Below, in pieces: positions 57,001 to 64,000 of a stretch of DNA of 64,000 bases; position 1 is the first letter of the stretch; every line of letters begins with the position of its first letter. This DNA comes from Alitta virens. Taxonomy: Eukaryota > Annelida > Polychaeta > Phyllodocida > Nereididae. Location: positions 36,217,969 to 36,281,968 of the forward strand of contig OW028584.1 in NCBI GenBank assembly GCA_932294295.1. The letters are read 5' to 3'. A program made the position numbers and the translations under genes. A model generated the notes under the pieces. That model was not told the DNA's origin and searched no databases. It saw only the letters and a list, made by a program, of their open reading frames with translations.

Positions 57001-60000
57001 TAGTAAATCTATAAAATTAAGGTTTTTTAAAAGCCCCACTCATTTATCTGGAAAATATGCTAATATATGCTGAAAGATTTAAGGTTTGATAGAGAGTATA
57101 AATACTGCAAAATAACGTCTTCAGTGTCTACAGCTATTTCTTACAATTGAAATCAATTTTAGCATGAAGATTTTACCGCTTGTAAAACGTGTTATCTTAA
57201 CCAACAGTTTCATGAATGCTCAACCAGGTCAATACGGTAAAAAAAAAAACCTTATCATAAATATCTAATGTCTATTTTGATGCTGTGCTAGATCCTACAT
57301 GGTTAAAGGCTTTACTACCAGTGATGTTAGCATGACAAAAAATTTACTCTTACAATCGAGCAAATACGGTAAATCTTTACCATAAGCGCTCAATGCTATT
57401 TTTGTGTTGATAAGTTTAACCGTAGCATAGCATAAATGTACACGCACAAGCGTGTAAATTCTGTAAAACAATATAAAGGTCTAATTTCTATTTGGGCGCA
57501 GTGCTAGATCCCTCATGGTTAAACGCTTTACTATCAATAATGTTAGCATGACAAAAATGTACGAGTTCTTACAATCGTAAAAATACGGTAAATCTTTACA
57601 ATAAGCGCTCAATGCTGTGTTTGTGTTGATAAGATTAATCTCTGCTCTGCATAGCCTAAATATACACGTAGAATTGTGTAAATTCGGTAAAACGTTATAA
57701 GATGCCAAGTGTGCTTTTGTTACTAAGATAAGCTTAAGCGTCACATAGCGTAATATGCAGCGTTCAATCGTGTAAATACGGTAAAACTTTACCATGTGAG
57801 TCTAATGCTATTTTGTCTTAAAATTATAATTTCCAAGTCTACACAATATCAATAGATAAGCTTAAGCATCACATAGCGTAATATGCAGCATACAATCGTG
57901 TAAATATGGTAAAACTTGACCATGTGAGTCTAATGCTATTTTGTCTTAAAATTATTCCAAGTCTACACAATATCAATAGTCTAGGCCTCAATGCTAAACA
58001 ACCTGGCAATGGAATTTCTGTTTCGTTTGAGAGACAATGCATTGTGTAGAGTGTCACCTGCTAATCCAATTCTCAAGGTCTTACATAATGTTATCTAACA
58101 ATGAAGTCAATTTTGTCAAATTTTCCCAGAGCTGCTAAACTAATTAGGAATTTTTTTCACTTTGCACAAAGACATCGACGTGTGAAGATGTTAACCACGA
58201 CAACTTTGGTATGTGTATTAGGCCTGATATCGACGATGACAACTTTTCAGCTTGAACCTTGGCAATACGAATTCACCTATAATTGCAATGATGATGACTT
58301 CTATGGGCCCGGAGTGTGCATCTGTCACTATGTCGACAGCGGACGTGAAATAGTGACAGACTGCAGGGACAGACGCACTCTCCAAAGAATACCTTGGAAT
58401 GGTTTTACAGCAATTGAATTGGCCAAGATCGACGTCATTATCATGGAGGGTACACGTTTGTCAAGGGGGTGCCCCTGACATCGACACTGTGCGTGACGTC
58501 ACAGTCGTGTGCAGGACTACTGGCTTGCAAAGCTCCACGTCCCAGGACTCTACGGCTCAGCCCGTTGCTGACCTCGGCTCTGTTTGTGAGGGATTGTGCT
58601 TGCGTAAAGACTATGGTTATGGCGATGGCGATAGTGGTGGTGATGACGACGATGCTGGAACGATCAATATTGTTTTGATCACTCTGCTGAGCTTCACGTT
58701 CTTGTTGGTTGCCGGAGGACTTACTGCTCTGGCAGTATACATTTGTAGAGTAAGTAAATTTGCTTTTTTTTATTGAAAATTATGTCCTGAAATATGTTGT
58801 ACAAGGATTTTATTTTTTTTCTCTTTACTGCAACAATCAAAAATACTTGAACCTAAAATAAGCAAAAAATATGGCATGTATTAAAATTATTAAAGAAGAC
58901 TTTTTTTCATTATTGTCAGATAAGATCAAAAAAGAAGCTGAAGGGTAGGGAAATTTATTTAAAGTGTTGTTAAAAAAATGTTTCTGTTTTGTCCTTGACA
59001 GTGTGAAGCGTCCCTGCCTGTAAGGATTTGTGATACTGTGGCGGAGCCCCTGTTCGAGCGTATTGTGGGAGCATTTTCACAAAGAATGTTAGACGCATTT
59101 GTCACCCATGTGACCAGACCACGTGGAGGCGGACGGTGATTAAACCTGGTATTGGGTGCTTGAAAACATGAAAAAAACCTGTGGATGTTTGAACAAAACT
59201 TGATTAACCGGTGACCAACAGTCATGTAAAAGTTTGTGATTGGACGATTTGAAAAATTCTATCTTAGCGGTTAATATGCAACTGTGAACTTGGAAATTTT
59301 CCTGTCTCAATATGTTTTGAATTCTCTGTAGTCATCAAACAAACACAAAAAATTCTACAAAAAATATATAAATATGCAACAAAAAACGTTACCTGGTAAA
59401 CATTCAGAAACTTTTATTCACAAAATAAATGTAGTCTCCATACAGGGTGTGTGCAATTAACATTGTCCATCCAATATTCTGCAAAATCATACACAGCCTT
59501 GAGCTGTGCTATCCTTAATGTGAATGTAGTGAAATTCGTCACTGCACGGAGCCAACTTAAACAGAGTCCACTTCTTTGATGCCATGTTTTCAGTTATGTA
59601 CGAATAGTCTTTGACATCTTCTTCAAGGTCTTCTTCTGACTCAGATGATGAAGAAGAAGAAGAAGAAGAAGATTCGTTGTGTGACTGCATTGCAGCAAGG
59701 CTATCCAGAACAAAAGTTTGTAGGTTGCCTGTAACAGGCTCATTAAACAAATATCTAGCGTAGTAATAATCACCCCTGGTTGGTCCAAAATGATTATCTT
59801 CATAGTCCGCAAAACTATCCTTACACTCCTGTAAAGTGTTGAATATTTTTGGACATTCGAAATGTATATAATGATGCACTTCCTCTCCACAAGTTTCTCA
59901 GACAACAACAATCCATTGATATGAACCAGACATGATGTTTTCTGATGTTGTCAGCAGTACAGGTAGTGTAACACTGATGTATTGTGTAGCTATGGCGCCA

Positions 60001-62435
60001 ATATGGCCTTAGATTTTTCTATAAAAAGACAAGTACCAACAAGGAAATTATCCTTTTTTTAAAATGGTGTAAAATATATATAAAGATTTCAATTTGCACT
60101 GTCACAACTGAGAGACTATTTACAAAGTATATATGGTTAATAGTATTAACAGGTTTTACAGCTAACAATTTAGTTATAATAAACTAATTATGCATCTTAT
60201 TTACACGTTAACATAATATTACCCAGGTTGCAATAAACAATATGATGTAACCCATAGTATTGTGAAAGTGAAAGTACCTCTGAAAACCCCTTATGACCTA
60301 CTGACATACTGGCTATACCAGCACCTATACTACTAATAATGTGAGCTAAATGTTTCAAACAAGTACAAAACAAGTAAGTTTAGTGGTAGATGTAGCTATT
60401 CCTTCAGTTTAGGGCTGGATTTGCCTGGGAAGGTCTAAGACATCGTATCACTTTAAAGGAATTCCTTGCCGCAGGCAATGTTCAAATCTCATCTGCTGTC
60501 AGCTTCAAGCCAATAAAGTGACCTAACAGCAATCTTTGGTTAAGAATTGAGTGTAATCAATGCAAACAAACTAATTGATTTGCAATTTCACTATTAGACA
60601 TTCAATGCCATAAGCCAGTTGATATACTTTAAGTAAAAATGTGTTTGTATTTAAGCCTAACTGGTTAACTAGCAAAATAATTGCCATCAAGCTCAGGGCA
60701 TTTCCTAATGTATTTCAGCTACAATCAATGCAGGCATTAGCCTCATTATTAGTTAAGTATAAATGCTGTCATAATTGAGCAATGTCATATATGTTGGCAA
60801 ATGCCTGTGGATATACGAAACTGGTTGTAAAATGATGCTAACGTAAAATTTAATCATCACCTACCCATCAGAAACTGAGATATCCCAGATAAAGACACTC
60901 ATATTTGCTGATCAGCTATACTGTGTTTGGAGCGACATCACAGGATGATTAATAATTGCCTTAAACTGCTGAATTCTCATCATGAAATATGCAGGTACAC
61001 TGTATTTATTTTAACATGCTAAGCTTACCTCCACAACTCCACAATATCTTGACGAGATATGACCCACAGAAAGCAGCATATCTGGAACACATGATACTTG
61101 TTCTCCGTCTTTATAAGGAATCCCCAACTTGATGAAGTCTCCTGGCCTACAGGGAGGAAGTTGATTAATTAGACGGCAGCACCACAGACACGGATGTTTC
61201 AATAGACATCAATGATTCATTGTCAACAAGCAATACAGTAAACTTTGCCTAAGTCGATGGTAAACCTTGCTTAAGTTTAATGCACATTTAGAAGTAGCCA
61301 GAACCGACCCACGTTGCATGGGATTCAAAATGTTAACTTAGAAGTAAACTTTTCAATAAATCAATATCATCCGAAGCAAACATTAAAGGTGCCTTTAATT
61401 GAAATGGCAGTTTTTCTGTTTTTGCCTTTTAATATTTGACATGGTCAAAGTTTCTGAGCAAGACTCAACATTTGCCTTTTTTCACAGCTTCAAAGTTCAA
61501 GGCAGTTAGCAAGATACATTCCATCATATTGATGAACTTAAATATTTCAAGAAATATTATTTTAGGGTGTGACATGTTACTACGGAATATAATTAATTTA
61601 ATAAAGAACTTTACAAGTAGGACTTTATCATTTAAAATTGTGAACCTTTTCGTGAGTTAGAATATTTATTTTTTGCACATACAGTCCAACCTGTATATAG
61701 CGGTCAGTCAAGGGAAGCAGCTCTAATGGCTGCTGTGGCCAGGTGGCTGCTACAGTCAGGTGACTCTAGAAGGTGACTTTCATACGCTCATCCAATGTGG
61801 TAATGTTAAGAATTTGTGGCTTACTAGGACCATTATGAGCAGGTGGCTGCTATAAAAAGGTGACCGTTAGTGCAGGTTTGACTGTATTTCTTTACGTTAA
61901 TCTGAAGCGTTGTTTTTAAAGTTACTACATTTTTACACTTTAGGTCAAGTTTGTGTTTGTTGTTCATTCCTGCCGAGTCCTACAAAGCTTTGCATAATTA
62001 CTTTAGAAAGGACTTTAAGTATTGTTGTTTGAAAGTATGCATGTTTAGCCAACCATAGCTCAAGTAGCTGTCAGAAACATAATTAGTTTGCCCTGTAACC
62101 TTCATATTGATTTCTTTTAGCATTCATGATTGATTGTGTTTTTCTAGGCTCGAACAAGAATAATGGACAAAAGGTGCTAACTACATTTGAAAAAGATGTT
62201 TCTTGCAAAAAATACTGATGTTTGAGTATTATGTGGGAATTCCCTTAGTATGAGAAGTTCATAAGAAAATGAGTATTAACAATGCAGTACTTACACACAA
62301 TCAATGGAAAACATTTCAAGATACTTTGAGAATAGCAGCTGATATGCATTTTCTTTGACCTCCGCTTGCTTTTTAGCAACAATCTGTGACAAGAGTTCAC
62401 ACCACTTGCGTAATCCAACGATCATATGAAGAGCA
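45070..62435 (-). CDS. Unrecognised host gene with a Polinton in one intron (partial model)
   Basis: Exons in transcript order: 62295-62435 (WCELLSQIVAKKQAEVKENA), 61029-61147 (PGDFIKLGIPYKDGEQVSCV), 48269-48667 (acidic Ser/Asp-rich with ESQRNLIRTLFSQLFGSVLA), 47008-47164 (ESKTLVYMTRPLSMLVASDR), 45818-45860 and 45070-45210 (RFSEEVWRRKPVELLFYWQL, stop). Phases agree across the first four and between the last two. One exon between 45860 and 47008 must be missing from the model, or the 47008 exon extends further: its frame stays open for about 39 more codons. The 5' end was not found. The roughly 12.4-kb intron between 48667 and 61029 contains all of Polinton-3. The protein is probably intracellular; I do not recognise a family. 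Confidence 0.6.
48668..51058. other. Host intron left of Polinton-3
   Basis: AT-rich intronic sequence without supported exons. A short frame at 50121-50180 (MSNKRRRKELSLAEFRAAK) is basic and ATG-initiated but has no splice context. A poly-T run of about 15 lies near 50735. Confidence 0.45.
51059..51161 (+). repeat. Polinton-3 left terminal inverted repeat
   Basis: Starts AGTAGTATAGGTGCTGG and ends near TTTATTACAACC. Pairs with 60226-60334. Confidence 0.9.
51665..56187 (+). pseudogene. Polinton-3 protein-primed DNA polymerase B (broken)
   Basis: Exon 1 is 51665-52013 (MAEGEPSPKKIRGLTTDAED); exon 2 starts at 52139, with a possible further small intron at about 52193-52237. Domain order follows Polinton-2: Cys-rich ribbons (52790-53440), exonuclease I (YDFETCQN), exonuclease II (AYNAKAFDAHF), exonuclease III (YARADVCIL), palm A (DVTSLYPFI), palm B (ANSAWGKF) and palm C (LYFDTDSVIF). 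Frameshifts are visible at about 51962, 52465, 54112, 54385, 55850 and 55990, with a stop at about 52759. A 494-bp insertion occupies 53517-54010. The frame ends at 56187, shortly after motif C, without the usual thumb region. Clearly inactive. Confidence 0.88.
53517..54010. mobile_element. hAT-like non-autonomous insertion inside the Polinton-3 polymerase
   Basis: The 494 bp insert is flanked by the 8-bp duplication AAGGGAAT (53509-53516 and 54011-54018), and the polymerase frame reads across cleanly when the insert is ignored. The ends are TAGA...TCTA. Internal GACTTGACTTGAC repeats occur at both ends. An 8-bp duplication points to the hAT superfamily. No transposase is encoded. Confidence 0.85.
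56184..56923 (+). CDS. Polinton-3 Ser/Thr/Pro-rich two-exon gene of unknown function
   Basis: The ATG at 56184 overlaps the polymerase stop (ATGA). Exon 1 (56184-56630, 149 codons) is mucin-like: Thr/Ser/Pro-rich with a duplicated THPSTEQTHQ-type repeat, ending in a more ordered segment (WWGSVMFQPVITPDTFMPGV). A GT donor at 56631 and a TTTTTTACAG acceptor before 56771 join phase-0 to exon 2, rich in Tyr and Asn (TKWQQSSYDVNTLYGSRD), which ends at TAA 56921-56923. A donor-like GTAAGT overlaps the stop, so the gene could continue. No signal peptide. I do not recognise it. It lies where the rest of the polymerase should be. Confidence 0.5.
57160..57990. repeat. Degenerate direct repeats in Polinton-3 non-coding region
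   Basis: Five to six copies, about 110-190 bp apart, of a motif of the type GTGTAAATACGGTAAAACTT followed by TACCATGTGAGTCTAATGCT. The last two copies (about 57715-57830 and 57860-57960) are nearly identical. Confidence 0.75.
58101..59139 (+). CDS. Polinton-3 cysteine-rich type I membrane glycoprotein-like gene
   Basis: ATGs occur at 58101 and 58188; the latter starts a signal peptide (MLTTTTLVCVLGLISTMTTF). The ectodomain has CICHYVDSGREIVTDC, a LQRIPWNGFTAIELAKIDVI segment resembling a leucine-rich repeat cap, an acidic linker, then a transmembrane helix (VLITLLSFTFLLVAGGLTAL). Exon 1 ends at 58749 (GTAAGT donor). Exon 2, 59002-59139, joins phase-0 and encodes a cytoplasmic tail ending RPRGGGR. 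A run of five G at about 58460 shifts the frame once within exon 1, so this copy is probably broken. The gene next to Polinton-1 has the same order of signal, C-x-C cluster, helix and basic spliced tail. Surface or attachment role is a guess. Confidence 0.6.
59487..59933 (-). pseudogene. Polinton-3 acidic polyserine protein near right TIR, one in-frame stop
   Basis: ATG at 59931-59933 begins MSGSYQWIVVV, followed at once by an isolated TGA (59898-59900). The same frame stays open 130 codons to 59487. It encodes an ordered N-terminal part rich in Tyr and Asp (FADYEDNHFGPTRGDYYYAR), a Ser10 run followed by a Glu/Asp stretch, and a compact C-terminus (KWTLFKLAPCSDEFHYIHIK). It faces the membrane-protein gene and lies about 300 bp from the right TIR. 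I do not recognise a family. It may be intact if translation starts downstream. Confidence 0.5.
60226..60334 (-). repeat. Polinton-3 right terminal inverted repeat
   Basis: Reverse complement starts AGTAGTATAGGTGCTGG. Matches the left TIR with about six substitutions and one gap of several bases. Confidence 0.9.
60341..61028. other. Host intron right of Polinton-3
   Basis: AT-rich sequence between the target duplication and the exon at 61029-61147. No exon or repeat was recognised. Confidence 0.45.
61682..61884. mobile_element. Tc1/mariner-like MITE with TA target duplication
   Basis: The left end CAGTCCAACCTG and right end CAGGTTTGACTG are inverted repeats, and each is bordered by TA (61680-61681 and 61885-61886). 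Inner GTGGCTGCTA motifs (around 61742 and 61845) extend the symmetry. 203 bp, non-coding, in an intron of the - strand host gene. Confidence 0.78.
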
Positions 62436-64000
62436 CTAAAAATATAATAATAAACGCAGTTAGATAGCTAAATAGAACAATTAAACAATTCTTCAAATAT
62501 ATTACATGCCCAAAAAATGGACATCTAGAATTTATTTAATTTATTAAGCACAGCACCACATGAGGTCAGAAGGTTTACTAATGAATAATGCCCACCAATT
62601 ATCTTAATAAGTTTGATTTGAATGGTAAAGTTTGAAAGTATGCATACTGAATATATGATGGATACAGCCCTTTATTATTATTTAAAATCATGATAATAGT
62701 AAGGACATACCAAAACAAGCTGTGATTATAGAATCGTCATTTTATTGCCCAAAATTTTTCTTTCATCTAATAAGCATCCATCCTAAACCAAGGCAACTGG
62801 CGGAGCAACGCTACGCTGCCTTGGTAGAAATGGGCTTGCTCACCTGGTTTATGCATATTCAGTATGATTTCTTGCGGAGATTGTGGACCGCTTCTTCCGC
62901 CAAATGAACGGTTATGTTTAACAAATGTATCTATAGATATTCAGATAAACCGTTGAACATTTTGAACGTTGACTGCAACCCTTGATTTGGTTGACCTAAT
63001 TAATCATGCACTGGCCCCCACATCAAGCAAGTGTTACTTAAATTTACTTAGTGAATAAAATAGTCTTGAAAACACATCTTTATAAATTGTTTTGCAATCA
63101 TTCTTTTTATCGCACAGGTGGTTTTGGTAATCTAAAAAAATCCCAGTAAATCTGGTCAAAAATGGACTGAGTGGCTAAACTTTTTCCACATTCCAAATAC
63201 TGGATTACATACACAAGTCACTATTCTGCCAATTCCCCCAGACAGTTTTAACACTAACCAGTCTATTTTTGAACAATTGCACTTAAAAATGTATTGTCCT
63301 ACATGCGAGCAATATGGTGAACGTAGTAAATAATCTCAAAAACTCAGGTTTCATATTTTTGCAAGAACCAGAACACTAAGTCGTATGATTTGTGGTTCGT
63401 TCCGTTTGTTGCAACTACTATCCAACATTTTGTGTGACCTTAATTTGAAGATTCTAGACATCTGATTGGCTGATAGGGCGTTAAATTAATCATTTTTTAT
63501 TGGCGATGATGGTCGACTATCATTCTAGTGTAAATTAAATTCTAAAAGAAGATAATTTTCAGAAATAGACTGAACCGACGTGAAATATTGCGACCTAACA
63601 TTCAGGTAAACTTATCATAGTGAAGAATATTCTGATAGCGAGGTGGAGGAACTATTAGTATTAGGTTTTATATCAACCCTGCACGTCACAGTGTCACTAA
63701 GAAAGCCAGCTTTGCTGTTGGGCTCTGTATCAGTGCAAACAGTACAATAAGCACACAAAATAAATCAAATATAACTTTGTTCACTGATGGTTAAAAATGC
63801 ATCGTCCCTATATATACATATATATATCAGTCTGGGCGGAGCGGTCGATCTATAGGAGTGATGAATGTATTGAGCTCGATTTATTTACGGCTATTTACAA
63901 TTATTAGGACTGTTTTACGGCCGGAGGGAAATGCTTCCGCATGTCGTTCGCACACATTTAGTGCGATTCATATGCCTTATTTCCTTCTTCCAAGAAACAA
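62436..64000. other. Upstream intron or 5' region of the - strand host gene
   Basis: No further exon could be supported. Short frames such as 62722-62907 lack splice context. An AT dinucleotide stretch lies near 63810. The 5' exons may lie beyond the window. Confidence 0.4.

Larger units (their letters stand above)
51059..60334. mobile_element. Polinton-3, decayed element with TIRs and 6-bp target duplication
   Basis: Both ends begin AGTAGTATAGGTGCTGGTAT and match over about 105 bp with several mismatches and small gaps. The flanking AATAAT is duplicated (51053-51058 and 60335-60340). At 9276 bp it retains a broken polymerase and three accessory genes but no integrase, ATPase, capsid or protease gene. 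TIR divergence and polymerase decay both indicate greater age than Polinton-2. Confidence 0.92.

Overview
The window is from an AT-rich animal genome, most likely a marine invertebrate. Host genes have small exons with GT-AG introns. Microsatellites and fold-back transposons are scattered throughout. The three large elements are Polinton/Maverick DNA transposons, typical of invertebrate genomes. No RNA gene beyond a tRNA-derived SINE-like stretch was seen, so the species cannot be named.

Host genes. (1) About 306-2656, + strand: the last four exons of an unrecognised gene. (2) About 6230-16090, - strand: a complete SLC6-family Na+/Cl- coupled transporter of the amino-acid/GABA type, rebuilt as 16 phase-consistent coding exons totalling 646 codons. 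(3) About 45070-62435, - strand: exons of an unrecognised gene, with a Polinton lying in one of its introns. Several small inverted-repeat elements (MITEs) sit in introns and spacers.

Mobile composite, 17329-37932. A Ty3/Gypsy-like LTR element with an env-type gene has a truncated 5' LTR, a broken pol tail (integrase) and a broken env. A GC-richer Polinton (Polinton-1) interrupts it. Polinton-1 carries a multi-exon protein-primed DNA polymerase, truncated against the Gypsy env, running divergently from a virion-type block: packaging ATPase, small proteins, integrase, minor capsid, major capsid and an adenain-like protease. Several of these frames carry single stops or frameshifts. A secreted/membrane glycoprotein-like gene lies to the right. 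The Gypsy 3' region and full 3' LTR follow.

Polinton-2, 38453-44320, has near-perfect terminal inverted repeats (TIRs) and a 6-bp target duplication (ACAGTC). It is an internal-deletion derivative with a minor capsid gene, one small gene and a DNA polymerase cut off before its third catalytic motif. An inverted integrase fragment is joined through a 46-bp palindrome. Polinton-3, 51059-60334, has more diverged TIRs and a target duplication AATAAT. It holds a decayed polymerase, itself hit by a 494-bp hAT-like insertion, followed by accessory genes, among them a second membrane glycoprotein laid out like the one beside Polinton-1.

The strongest leads are: the cysteine-rich membrane-protein family shared by two Polintons; an intron at the same polymerase position in two Polintons; the palindromic inversion scar; and the Gypsy/Polinton nesting. 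All comparisons were made by eye. No database was searched.
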